Shown piece after piece: positions 52,726-64,000 of a stretch of 64,000 bases of DNA. The number at the start of each line of letters is the position of its first letter. The first letter of the stretch is position 1. The stretch spans positions 11,383,866-11,447,865 of the forward strand of contig CM024170.1 in the NCBI GenBank assembly GCA_013433145.1, written 5' to 3'. The notes under the pieces are model-generated. The model saw nothing but the letters and a program-made list of their open reading frames with translations. It was not told where the DNA came from and ran no database searches. Origin of the DNA: Ascaris suum (Eukaryota > Nematoda > Chromadorea > Rhabditida > Ascarididae). The translations under genes were made by a program, and so were the position numbers.

Positions 52726-55700
52726 ATGCTGCGAGTCAGCTTCGCCGCCATGTCGGTGATGGCTGCACTATTATGGCTTCTATTTGTTGTTCGGATAGCA
52801 AATTCAATGCGAGTCGATCCAGAGAGGATAGCCGCACGGTTAAGGATCGAACAGGAAATTGAAATGGATAAAATCCGCAACCGAAACAGGCGGCAGTTGG
52901 CCACCCCCAAAGAGATCTCAATTTCGGTTTGTTTTTATCCTATTATCAAACGGATGTATTTTTTGCATATGGTTTTCTAGATTTCGATATCGTTTACTCA
53001 TAAAACGTTTTTTCTTAACTTGACGGTTGGATCATTTTAATGCATCTAGAGCTTCAGTTGCTTCATCACTTCTATAGCAAATTTTTTTGTCACTCTGTCA
53101 TATACCTTCGTATATTTGCGTGACAAATTCATATTGAAATGGTGTTCGGCCTACACGAGAATATTTATTTGAAGTGCAACATTAGCATATTCGAAAAAAT
53201 CTTCAGTAGTGTAATGTCGCTGTCGTGTAGGTAAATGATTTCTAGACCCTTCTGAAAGCAGTTAATAATTCAAATAATTCACCTTCACAATAGGTTGCAT
53301 TACTAACTTAAGCGGGTTTATAACTTCCATCATCTTCTTCTACATTTTACATTTGCTAACCTCCTATGTATCTAGCAGTCCAAATCAGACAGATCTGTTC
53401 ACGACGAATTCTCTACGGTTACGCGCTCATTTCATTCGTTGTGTTTGAGTGGAGAGAAGTGCAACGTTAGCATAAATACAGTCGTAGAGTTAAATAGAGT
53501 GAAATTTCTTCGAGAGAATTTCTTTGAAAAAAAAATGGATCTTCAAAACCGGTTTGATTTTTACAGGGGATGAGTCCTCAGTGAAACCTATAAGGCCACC
53601 AAACTTTTGAGGTTTCTCCAAGAGGCCATATGGTTCAGAAATTTATATCCATTTATGGGGGTTATTTTATGACCGATATTCACATATACTTCGTTATTCA
53701 TATTAAGTCCATTGATCATCAGACTTGTTAGGATTGTTGAAAAACTTTCTCCACTTCTTGTTACCAATCTTTTGCTCACTCGGACATGAAAGAAACTCTC
53801 AATGTTAGATTTTAATAAGTTGTAATGGGTTAGTTGAATAATGTAAAGTTATGATGATGTGACTGCTGACAAAGGAACACAGGGCAGGAACACTGATATT
53901 TGCACAGTTGGGGACGGCGGAGGTAACGTAAAAGTGCCGTAAACATAGGGAAGGAAAACAAATATTCGTATTTCATTTTTAAGACACATAAAAACTCTCA
54001 CTTATCCTAACCAATTCTCTGAAAACCAGGTTTAAAATCTCAAAAGGGCTCTCTACAGAATGGTCATTTTTTGGTGAATAAAAGCACATTCCATCATGAA
54101 ATGGCAAATCGAACAACTATTAGTTACTTCTAAACCAATACTGATTTATTTATTATAACATGCTTTGCATCTATCTTATTTAACCTCCATTTATTACTTT
54201 ATTTATGATTGAAAGTTCTTGTTTGCTCGTTTTTTTATTCAACGGTGTTCTTTTGAATGTGTTGAGTTTCGGCTAACAAGGAGTGGTCATTCCTATTGGG
54301 CGGAATAATGATTATTGTAAAAGCGCGTCAGGCATCAGTGATATGAAATCAGTTTAGAAGAAAAATGCATAAAATATTTACGCCTTCATTAAATCCAGTT
54401 TACTTTATTTGGCAACGTGTGCAGACAAATCTCTAGAAAGACTCACAATTCATTAAGAAATCAATCCACATGTTTATCTTACCCCAGTGAGATATCGCTC
54501 CACGGCCATGTAGATTTTGAAGTTCAAGCTGTGACATTTGCGCCTCAAATTTTTTTCACCCGGATGCTTGAATTAGACGATCGCTTTTATTGCTCTTATA
54601 TTATACTGTGCTCAACTTTCACGTACCTAAATTACTTTATTGGGAAAGAATATGCAAGACACAAATAGCTCGGTTTGAAAAGTTGTTCTGTCACTTGAGA
54701 GCCGATTTCTGTGAAGATGCGGTATCTTATGTAAATTATGCATTGGTTTATTCTTTTTTCAAAACCCACTATATATTACATCTATTCACCAGTGAAATAA
54801 ATATTCAGATGGTTGTGTATTTTATATCGTAGATGATGATGACCATTAACTTAACCTCTATTCGAATACTTTGTGTGTTGAATAACCATACGTTTTATTG
54901 CTTATTGCTTATAATTGTTTTTATGACAGAAGACCTTTGTAGCTCCTATTTCCATTGCACTCTGTCTCACTTATCACAGCGTTTTTCTACTTGCAACTGA
55001 CTACGCCATATTGATAGATATGTCGACAGTCATCTAACTTAATCCGTGAAATGAAGTCAACAGTACAAGCAGTACTAGTTTTCCCGTTCTTTTTCTGTCA
55101 TCCTCCCCTCTATTATTCTGCAATTTTTTCATCATATTATTGCGTGTTGTTTGAATCTTACAATAATAGCTTCACACAATAGGAATATCAAAAAACAAGA
55201 TGTTGTTTAATATTACCAATTGTGTTGCCAATCGCAATCATTGTTCTCTATTTCGACATTCATCTGTTGCAATTTTCATCGATTAATCAACAAATGGTGG
55301 TTGTCCTAGACAATTTAATTTAATTCGTACACTTTTGACTGCTAAGATGAAAAATATTATGTGGTAGGATTAAATTAATCTAAATAAATTTGCATGCAAT
55401 TCGACAGTGGTCTCATCTAATGATATGAGAGAGAAATTTAGATAAGTGAACTTATTCCATTCATCATGATTTCTTTTATCCTACACATTTCCTTTTGATC
55501 AATAATTGCAATAACACGCACTAGAATATGCAGTATTTACTGATTTATTGAGTTCTTTATTGCAACAAAGATAAAATGAATGAAAACTTATTGCGGTTTG
55601 AATGAGAGACGGTTTTCAAGCAGTTCGAATTGAAGTAGGCGTTGAACAGTGGTGCCAACGAAAGAACGAAGTTTGGGATTTTAGATCCATTTATCGTGTG

Positions 55701-58700
55701 GTACTTTTTCTCAGGATTGCAGCAAAACATTTCGTTTCTTTAGATGTTCATCATGACAACTGATTCCCAAGAGTGACATCGAGTTCGTCATGACAAAAAA
55801 CATTACCGATTGGTGGAAACCGAGCGTAAATCTATTAAGCAAAAAAAAACCAAGGGAAACAAATGAGAGGAAGAAAAGGATGGAGAGAGCAAATAAGAAG
55901 AGAGAGAAGATGCGAAAACACCTTTTGACCTGAATGGCCCTAAACAACGTTCGCTGTTTGAAGACGTCGATCACATGCGTAAAAATGAGAGAAATTAATG
56001 AACAAACGGACACATTTTCGGGAATAAGAACACCTTTTAATACGGCATTTTCGACTGTCGTTTATTGGAATCTATCGATCCATCAGAGGGACAACGTAAA
56101 GCGATTAGAATTGAATCAGTAGAATACCATAAATGATTATCACTTCAAAGAAGAAATGGTCCTAAAGAGTGGAGGATCCTAACATCATACTCGTACTCTC
56201 CTTCTTCCTCTCTTCCTCTCATATCATCGCTTATTCCATATTTTGCGATAAACTCATTCGGAACATCTTGTGCATTACTTGGAATGTTGCTAATTTCCTA
56301 TCAGAGTGTTTGATCAGTTGTAAGATGCATCTCATTTTGAATTTAATTAATATTCTTCCTTGTCTTATAACACCAAGTGTACGTATTTTAAGCGATTGAA
56401 TTACATTATCTCAAATGTCCTGTTGAAACCGTGTTGAATATCATGAACATTTTTGTGCATGTTGTTATATGATTAAATTTCAGATAACAGCACCTCTTTT
56501 CTCAAGTCGGTTATTCGAATATGGTCCTGATGCAGGTGATCAGGAGGTACCACGAAGCTTGGACGTCGGCAAGAAGGTTAACCTCGTCAATCCCATCAGA
56601 TTCTATGGCGATGAATATTCTACTGTCTATGTGAGTCACCATCATTATTTCTATGTAACCGTGGATGGTCATCGGTCGTTGTTTTTTTTTTTTTGGTGCT
56701 AAATGCACTGTAAATAACAGTTAAGTACATCCAGGTCCAACTTTTCATATCCGTGATTCATGTCTCTTTGCGATTACGTTCGATTTTTAGTGAATATATT
56801 GAAAATCTGTTATTTCAGATGTGTTTTCTATTCTTTTAAATGGCTGGCTTAGCTGAATACTTGCATTGAGGATTCCGTAGGAGCGCCTTTAGGCGAAGCA
56901 GACGTCTTGTAAGTTGAAATCTTCTCGCACCCCTCCCCCCTTCCCCTCTCCCTCACCCTCACCTGCCCCAGTGAATAAGAACCACATGGAATAAAACCTT
57001 CCTTCTTACGTGTCGTTTAAAATAGAAAAGTAAAAATTGTTGTCGCTCTTCGAAAACAACTTTCATGAAAAGAACACATGCAATTATTTAGTTGTAAATC
57101 ACTGTTATTTCATGATTGTAAGGACGGTATTAAATCATTTAGTGCTATCAGGAAAACCTCCTTTTTGTAAGCTTTCCCTTCTTCCTGCTCTGCCCCTTCT
57201 AAGATTGAGCATCTTTATTTAAGCTTTGGCGCCTATAGCTGCTGGGTCTACTTTTGATTTGTACTACTAGTTAGTACAAATCATAGTTCAACAGATGTCT
57301 TTCCCAAAGTGTCGAATTGTGGATTGTCCAGATTGCATGTTATGGATTAGCGTCGGTGGATATGTGTCAAAGGTCAAGTCGGCAACATCAATTTCGAGAC
57401 GTAGTAATTGTGACATTGTGGTTTTGTCTTTAGTGCCCATACGGCAGCACATGTTATTCTTTGTGATAGCGAGTCTCCCACACACCGGCGATGTAATTAC
57501 GCATCCTGATGACCTCGGCATGATTGCATGCCTACTTGATGCATTCTATAGTGTTCGCTCTCGACTGCAACTCTAGAGCTTCGTTAAGAAAAAGACTTCA
57601 TTATATGCGCGTAGAGGGACCAGTATAACTATCGCATAATTCAAATGGCAGAAACTCGGTCAGTTGAAATGTCCGATAGTTTCGACTTGGACACCATTGA
57701 AGCTGTACCTAGTAATTGAGTGGATGTAAAATGCACCATAAATTGACCTCCTATGCTGACACTCAGTTGAATGCATTAGACTCGAAAAGAGTTGCGAACG
57801 AATTTTACTTCATTTGCACAATAAAATGCGCGCAAAGTTTCATGCAAACTTCCAAATGATGAATTTTTATTTTATGCCAATCGAACCATAGAAAAAAATA
57901 ACATTTAAAAAAAAAACTTTCCTACAAGCGATTAGATCGTTTAATTTGCCAGCGTATTATTTTACATATATTTTTTGGCTACATATAATATTATTCAGCC
58001 AAATGCATAGAATGTAAAAAAAAAAAAACGCAGTTCGCGCACTGTTTAGAGATGATCGCGTTGCCTTGAAAAACTCGTCATAAAGAAGAAGAATGCTAAT
58101 ACTTAAGTGACGACACACTACTACTCGTTGTTTGCGAGTTACGATAAAAGAAATTAATGACGGCGTTCTCTGTTTTCCTAAACATTTTGGGCTGGCCAAC
58201 CTTTCTCCTTCAACTCGCTCAGATAGTGAAATATTCCAGCCGACGGATTTTACACTAGGGGCTCACAGCATTTAATTATCAATTTTGCTGTTTACTAGTG
58301 GCTCTAAAAATTATTATTTATGGTATTTCTTATGGACTCGGCTTTTAAAACCTCTTATAGAGACCAAAGCTGTAGGGATTGCAAGAAGTAAGCTTAAGCA
58401 ACGCATTTGTTCATTTCGTGCTTGTCGTATTTCCATATTTATAGGTTGAAGTTTCCCTCATAACGTTCACTAGTATCCTAATCATTTGAATTATATTTAG
58501 TTTCCTTATCAGGTGTAGTCAGTTCCATTAGATGTCGTTTTCAAGTTTAATTTCAATGAATTTTAGTTTATTTTACATTGGCAATATTCCAAATTCAAGT
58601 GCAAATTTTTCAGCTTCTAAGCAACGGTGGCATAGGATTCGACTCAACGACACGAACCTATAGAGCAAACATTTTGCCAAGTACATCAAAACTGATTGCA

Positions 58701-61700
58701 CCATTTTGGAATAGAAACGATCTTCGAAACGGTGGTCATATCCACTATCGTGAAATCACATGTAAGCATTTTTCATTTTGTTGGAAAAAAAGTATTTTGC
58801 TCATCAATTAGCGACAAAAAGAGATTCACGTTTTACTTCCGGGTGCAATATTTCATCGTTTATTTATGTAATTTTGCACAAATTCATTCTATTTTCGGTT
58901 TATAGTTGCCAACTCTAATAGCATCACTACTGCCCCAGTTTATTTTCTGATGACATTTATGCAGAAGTAATTCCAATCGTTTATGTCATTCTTCAAGCAT
59001 CAGTATTCTTCTCTATAAAGAGTGTATTTTCACCATATTTATCACCTCTCGTATATTTATTCTTACATATTATCAGATTAAAAGAAATACGACCTCAGTG
59101 TATATGGTATGAGATTCTTCCCATACTAAATAAAAATCATTATATTTGTGAGAATCGTTTGGAAAACTTCATGCATAAGTTCCAACACTATTAGTGTTCT
59201 TTTTTTGGTGCCTATTTTCTGCATTCATTCTTTTCTACGAATTCTATTCCAAATTTCACTTGGGGAATTAATATATTTAACGTGTTTAAATGTTGTTAAA
59301 ATTCGCAATAAAAGACTCATCCATTCTATGTGATGCAAATGGATTTCATTATTGCTGTGTAAAATCGGTTTTCGCTTCTGTTTTTTTTTTTTTGCGCGGT
59401 GATATTTGTTTTGCTGATAATGTATGAGATAGTTTTTCCATAAATTCTCCTGACTGTGCAAATCAAAGAATACGTTCGTTATTCATTGATGAGGAAATTT
59501 CACTATATTCACATCTCACTGCTCCTGATTATATAATATCTCTAGCAGAGAATTTGTTCCTCTGATAAGCTGTGCTTTTGTATTTCATAACGAAAGAAAG
59601 CCGCTTCTGCGATGAACTGTTTTATCGGAGTTGAAAATCGCTCGTTAAACTGCAGGATTTGAAAACGTTTCTTTGATGTTAGGCAATTAGTATCAGATTG
59701 TGGCAAGAGTTTTGCTTTGAGGAATTGCAATTTAGAAAGCTAGTACCAATAAAGAATTAGTGTCAATTGATGAAATCTGCTACCATATGTGGTTGTTTTT
59801 TTTTTTTTTTTTGCTGCCAGTATGTCCGTTCACATCGCTGTGCAAGCTGATTAACCCATTGATTTCGTCGTTTCAAATATCTATAATATGGAATGTTTAA
59901 TTTGCAGCTGGACGTATTTTGGACAGAGGGCAAAGTGAGATCCGTTACCAATATGATACGATGGTCAAGGTGAAAAGCTGTTTGTTGGTGACATGGGAGA
60001 AGATGCAACCACTTGGAGCAGCACCACTTCCTGATGATGTCTGATATTTTATTATTGCCTATTTTTCGCGCCACGTTTTTTTTATTGCACAGCCATTAGA
60101 AGAACAGCTTTAGAGCATAGTATCGTTGTCCTATCTGCTGAACCTTGTAGAGGTTTCGCCTATTTCCTCAACGGCTAACCAATATGATCCTTTAGTCGAT
60201 CAAAATGTACGCTTTTTGTATTATATCTTTTAAATTCCAAGGATATATGTCTTACATTTTATGATAGAAATATTAACAAATTCTTTTGCGAAATTTCTTT
60301 TTGACACTGGTGAATTTGTCGCCGCAACAACGCATCGGTAGAATATTCACATAAAAATATATGTTTTCGTTCAATTAGTCAAACTAAGCCAACTGTAAAC
60401 ATCATTAGTACAAATAAAAAGCAATACTCATAACTTCCACAACTGATTAATGGGAGAGATTTTCGAAATTTTGCAAGGGTCCACTTCCTTTTTTCTTTTA
60501 CAATCTCTGAAAAGCACCTTTAATTGTGAGGGGAAATATGCGAAACAATGATAAAAATTCATTAAAAAGCAAAAAACTAGATGAGTTTCGAGAATTTTTC
60601 AAAAAAAATCTTCTAATGATCAGCAAAAATTACGATTACTCAATAGATTTGTGGAAACTTTTGGGAATTTCATAAACTTATTTATTTTAGAATGCAACTT
60701 TGAATTCATAATTATTTGAATTGGGAGATTTGAAGATTTATTTCTGGACAACTATATTTGAATAGATTTGAACTCTATAGAATTTTAAAATTTAAAATGA
60801 ATAGAATGCAGAAACGTTTGTTTTTTCTAGAATACGAACACATTCCAAGCGGCACTCTTCATAACGGAAAATCGAACGTTTGCCAATTTTATTTACAAGA
60901 ATATTGGTTGGACTCAAGGTGCTGAGGTAGGGATATCTTCGATTTTTTTTTGTTTCCTTTTTGTTCCTTTTATATTTTCTGTTGTGCGATATTACTGTGA
61001 TCCTAATTTATTATGACGCTTGAGTTGGTTTTTCTTTTCTTGTTACACATCAATTTTCTGACATTATTCATATGAAAAGCTCTTTCATATGCAAGCTTTT
61101 TTTGTGATACATATTATTTAGAACGTGATTTGCTTAATTATTATTGTTTATCTTCTTCCCGAACATTCACAGTAGGTAGTTCTTTAAATACGACAACGAA
61201 TCAAATGTGACATTCATAAACGAATGTTATATTTTACTTGTAGAGAAGCGCAAAAGCTTTTGTATAGCTGATAGGAAATTGTTGAAACTTTTGTATAATT
61301 TAGGATTCTGCTGGTGTGAAAGGTTCTTTCGTTTTCGTCATTTCCCATCACTGAATAGAAAGAGGGCTTATTCCAATTCGACTCTTTATATTCTACTGAT
61401 TGAAATTTAACGTTAAAAAATATCCACCAAAACGCCATTTCAACATTAGCGTGGTATCACAAGTTAAGTCTGATTACAATCTTCATCGTAATGAACATCA
61501 TGTCTTTGTGCTGAGGCATAATAGAGTATAGCGGAAATTTTCAACGCCATCACTGATTAGCACCTCACCGGTTGAAACTATATGATGTTTCCATGTTCGC
61601 TTGATATGAGCTGAATTTTGACTCCCTAATACGATGATTATCATCTTCTGAAGAAATATTTCATAAAACTACTATTTACATTTCCTCGATTTTCGCAAGA

Positions 61701-63409
61701 ATTTAAGCAATTCACAGTAAGTTATAAAAGAACACACCAACTACAACATACCTTTTGATTATTATTTTTTAAAATCAGAACAACATCATCCCCATATCAG
61801 ATAAAACATATATTGGCTTATTGTATCATAAGAGAATAGAATGTGCATTCAAATTTCATATGGTAAATATGGTCAGCTATAGTGAGCAGTTGGCAACTTA
61901 TTATCTATAAGAAATTTTGATGTTGACGCATTACAGGCTGGTTTCAACAAAGGTGATGGAAGTGAATATTTTGCATTGCCAACCTCCGGAACTGGCAACA
62001 TTATGTACTTAGAAGAATATGGTAATACGGGTATTCCTGGAGAGTGGATGTTCGTATTTGGTGATGAACGAGTCGAACGGTGTAAAGCAGGCATTAAAGG
62101 AGACACATGCGATGAGGGTTTGTTCTTGAATCATCTTCTTAATGCAATTTTGGGGGAATTGTTACGTTACTGCTTTGAAAGAGATCTATGCATTATAGAA
62201 ATTTGCTTCAAAGAGTTTTTTATGCGTAGGCTAAACTCTTGCACTCTTTGTTTTCCTATCTTAGATTGATACATCTCATTCAGTTTCGGGGTAAAAGATA
62301 TTCATTTAATGAAGAGTTTGAAAAGAAGTATTGAAAATTTTGGAGAGCTAGCGTGGACTTCATCGCTTAAACGTTTCTGAGCGGTTTTTGATTCGCTAAA
62401 GCTAAAATAACTTTGACGAAAGAGATTCCAACAATGGAGCTTTAATTGTTGTTTTTGAAATTAAGGCTTGGTAGACCTGTTTTTGCAATTGGCCGTTTCC
62501 TCCTCGAAGTTTCTAGCATACAGAATTAATGAAACAATTCTATTTACTTAAAAATTCCTCCTCAATTGAAACGTCGTCGTGAATCGTAAGGTGAACGCTA
62601 ATCGTTCGAGTTGTTCAGAATGCGCCGCAGGCGAATGGGGTGCGGACTGTGCATCGTGTTGTCATTGTGCATCGGGTGCTTGTAATGCAATAACTGGTGA
62701 ATGCCCAAGTGGAGTGTGCAAAGAATGTTGGCTTGGGCCACCGACATGCCAACTCAGTTCGTCTTCTATTCTTTTTTCGTTTCTGTTCCTAGAAGATGGG
62801 CGAATTCTTCTTGTTACATTTTTCAAATCGAGCTTCTCGTTAATCTAAGAAAAGTATTCAGCTAAAATATTAGTCGTATGTAGGCAATATTGGGAAGAAA
62901 GAACTTGCATATAAGACTGATATAATCGGACAATCAAAAAGTGTTCGCTGTTCGATGAAAGAGAATTTTGTTCTAAAAATCTTTTAGACCGCAAAACCTG
63001 AGGTAATTAAAAATTCGATTAATATAATCCTTTTTGTGTAATTCCATCTGTAATACCTCGTTCTCTGTAGAAATGCATAATTTCATCGGTATACCGTGCA
63101 CAGTGTTAATTGATTTATTAGGAACATTTTTATTACGAATTTTCGCGTTAAGATATGTGACTACTGAAGGCAGTTTTGCAGTTTAAAAATTCTTCGTCGA
63201 GTTTGTAGTATCTGACATACTTTGATTTACAATCATACATCTATGAAGTTCAATGATTCTTACAGAAAAAGATCAATGTCGAACTTCGGCATCAACTCAA
63301 TGTGCACATAACGCGATCTCGTTCACCGACTATGACAAGTGTGGAGAGCCAATTCAACGATGTCAATGCCTTACCGGATATGAGGGTGATGGACATACGT
63401 CGTGCGTTG
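52726..63409 (+). CDS. NIDO/EGF-domain extracellular matrix protein (DEX-1/nidogen-like), 3' partial
   Basis: Eight exons, phases agreeing: 52726-52926 (signal peptide with MAALLWLLFVVRIANS, then a charged RIEQEIEMDKIRNRNRR segment), 56484-56630, 58614-58761, 59908-59969, 60831-60926, 61937-62117, 62619-62756 and 63266-63409. Exons 2-6 make one NIDO domain. Its hallmarks are FEYGPDAGDQEVP at the start, LLSNGGIGFD, LIAPFWNR, NTFQAALFITENRTFANFIY, NIGWTQGAE and AGFNKGDGSEYFALPTSGT. Exon 7 is a cysteine-rich EGF-like unit (CAAGEWGADC...GECPSGVCKECW). Exon 8 is a second EGF with CQCLTGYEGDGHTSC. NIDO plus EGF occurs in nidogens, alpha-tectorin, SNED1 and nematode DEX-1; the EGF units straight after NIDO favour a DEX-1-like protein, but G2F or later domains lie outside the window. 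It would be secreted or anchored in matrix. Introns carry most of the length (intron 1 is 3.6 kb). A further 29-nt exon at 63729-63757 is possible. Confidence 0.93.
52927..56483 (+). other. Intron 1 of the NIDO gene (3.6 kb)
   Basis: GTTTGTTTTT donor to TTAAATTTCAG acceptor. AT-rich. A hydrophobic 100-codon frame on the minus strand (55711-56013) and short plus frames have no splice support. I see no nested gene. Confidence 0.8.
56928..56970 (-). other. G-quadruplex-capable tract in intron 2
   Basis: Plus strand has C-tracts of 4, 6, 4, 3, 3 and 4 separated by 1-5 nt, so the nascent transcript is C-rich and the template strand G-rich. Confidence 0.7.
57256..57282. repeat. Perfect palindrome, 11-bp arms
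   Basis: GATTTGTACTA and its exact complement around a 5-nt centre CTAGT. It ends 12 bp before the acceptor of the candidate alternative exon at 57295. Confidence 0.9.
57295..57576 (+). CDS. Candidate alternative last exon within NIDO intron 2
   Basis: After a GTTCAACAG acceptor, an ATG-started frame of 93 codons runs to TAG in phase 0, the phase in which NIDO exon 2 ends. It reads MSFPKCRIVDCPDCMLWISV, later FVIASLPHTGDVITHPDDLG, with 5 Cys. Third positions are much GC-richer than the intron. An AATAAA lies about 245 nt beyond the stop (57820-57825). If used, it would end the protein after half a NIDO domain. The minus strand is also open across most of the block (about 77 codons, 57288-57521), so a nested antisense exon is the alternative. 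Confidence 0.4.
   Translation: MSFPKCRIVDCPDCMLWISVGGYVSKVKSATSISRRSNCDIVVLSLVPIRQHMLFFVIASLPHTGDVITHPDDLGMIACLLDAFYSVRSRLQL
57820..57825 (+). terminator. Poly(A) signal candidate AATAAA
   Basis: AATAAA followed by ATGCGCG, downstream of the candidate alternative terminal exon inside NIDO intron 2. Confidence 0.35.
62118..63265 (+). other. Introns flanking the first EGF exon
   Basis: 62118-62618 and 62757-63265, bounded by GAGG|GTTTG, TTGTTCAG|AATGCG, CTCA|GTTCGT and TTCTTACAG. The exon between (62619-62756) has eleven cysteines in 46 residues, more than a single EGF, so it may be one and a half EGF-like units or a laminin-type EGF unit. Confidence 0.75.
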
Positions 63410-64000
63410 GTAAATGAACTTTCATTAAATTTTCTCTTCAGTTACAATATTTCCATTGTTAAGTCGGCTGATAATACAATTATTTCAAGTTCCGTTCTTT
63501 TATATTGTTAATAATAATTGAATTGTTCTACCCGTTTCTAAATTTCATGCAATTTTTTATATTTTGCTGAATTAACTATAAAAAACAAATACGTTAAATT
63601 CATCGTTGGATGAAGACTTTTAAAGTGTAAAATCTGTTAAGGATAGGTTGTCTTTCGAGCAGTCAGTCGCCATTACAAGAAGGGAAAAATGAGCATGTAG
63701 CACGTGAGCAATCTTGCTTGTTTTACAGTGTTGCCTGACGTGTTATGGTACTATCATGTGCGTTTTTTTGAGCTGTAAATTTAAAATTCATTCTTCAGCA
63801 CTTATTTCATTAATTCCATATTCCCCCCCCCCCCTCCTACCAATCTGTTCATTCGAACATGACCGAAGTTTGCTGCATTCCTCCTTGCATTGTTGATTTT
63901 TCGGTTCTATATTTTATGTGTTATCCATTAAGCGCACAGTCAGCCAGACCTATGTTCAAACTTTCTGCATTCTTAAGCTATTCGTACATAAAAGGATCCT
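63410..64000. other. Intron after the second EGF exon, runs to window edge
   Basis: Starts at GTTG|GTAAATG. Holds a C12 tract at 63823-63834. A 29-nt piece at 63729-63757 between TTTTACAG and GTGCG fits the phase, but is too short to accept on its own. Confidence 0.7.
63823..63834. repeat. Homopolymer C12
   Basis: Twelve C in a row in an AT-rich intron, followed by TCCTACC. Confidence 0.95.

Larger units (their letters stand above)
56484..62117 (+). other. NIDO domain-coding block
   Basis: Domain boundary within the gene: starts about FSSRLFEYGPDAGDQ in exon 2 and ends near GEWMFVFGDERVERC in exon 6. The domain is about 190 residues, the usual NIDO plus flanks, and is complete. Confidence 0.85.

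Noticed and set aside
55711..56013. 100-codon hydrophobic frame on the minus strand inside NIDO intron 1
   Set aside because: No splice support; antisense to an intron; Phe/Leu/Ser-rich composition expected from pyrimidine-purine biased AT-rich DNA.

Overview
The window looks like a piece of an animal nuclear genome, most likely a nematode. It is AT-rich. It carries long (TA)n microsatellites and a decayed CR1-type LINE. Its genes are split by introns, many only 38-60 nt long, with strong TTTTCAG/TTTGCAG acceptors. It ends in a NIDO/EGF-domain extracellular-matrix gene. There are no operon-style ribosome sites, no CRISPR array and no tRNA that I could recognise. All gene models come from reading splice sites, frames and codon content by eye. 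Only the NIDO/EGF gene is recognised by family. The other models are unidentified proteins whose support is consensus splice sites plus reading-frame agreement across introns.

Layout. 1-1392 (-): 5' part of a secreted-protein gene running off the left edge. 5075-6027: a membrane-protein end exon (-) and a two-exon coding segment (+). 8161-9962 (-): a multi-exon gene with a clear last exon and poly(A) signal. 10445-12896 (+): two coding groups. 13722-13904: a near-perfect 88-bp inverted repeat. 14657-14698: a short miRNA-like hairpin. 15706-16646 and 18284-20573 (-): two multi-exon models, the second with a signal peptide. 23330-25736 (+): a dead CR1-like non-LTR retrotransposon with a pentamer-repeat tail. 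25740-42400: mostly gene-poor, with isolated exons, G/C homopolymer tracts and twin (TA)n arrays. 42414-47307: small exons and one short membrane protein. 51841-52428 (+): the end of an unidentified gene.

52726-63409 and beyond (+): the best-supported gene. It has a signal peptide, a NIDO domain spread over five exons, and two cysteine-rich EGF-like exons. Its start lies just behind a good trans-splice-like acceptor. The architecture matches the DEX-1/nidogen/tectorin group of matrix proteins. It runs off the right edge.

I did not find a clearly new biological system. The items most worth checking are the large foldback at 13.7-13.9 kb, the small hairpin at 14.66 kb, and a possible alternative terminal exon at 57.3 kb that would cut the NIDO domain in half.
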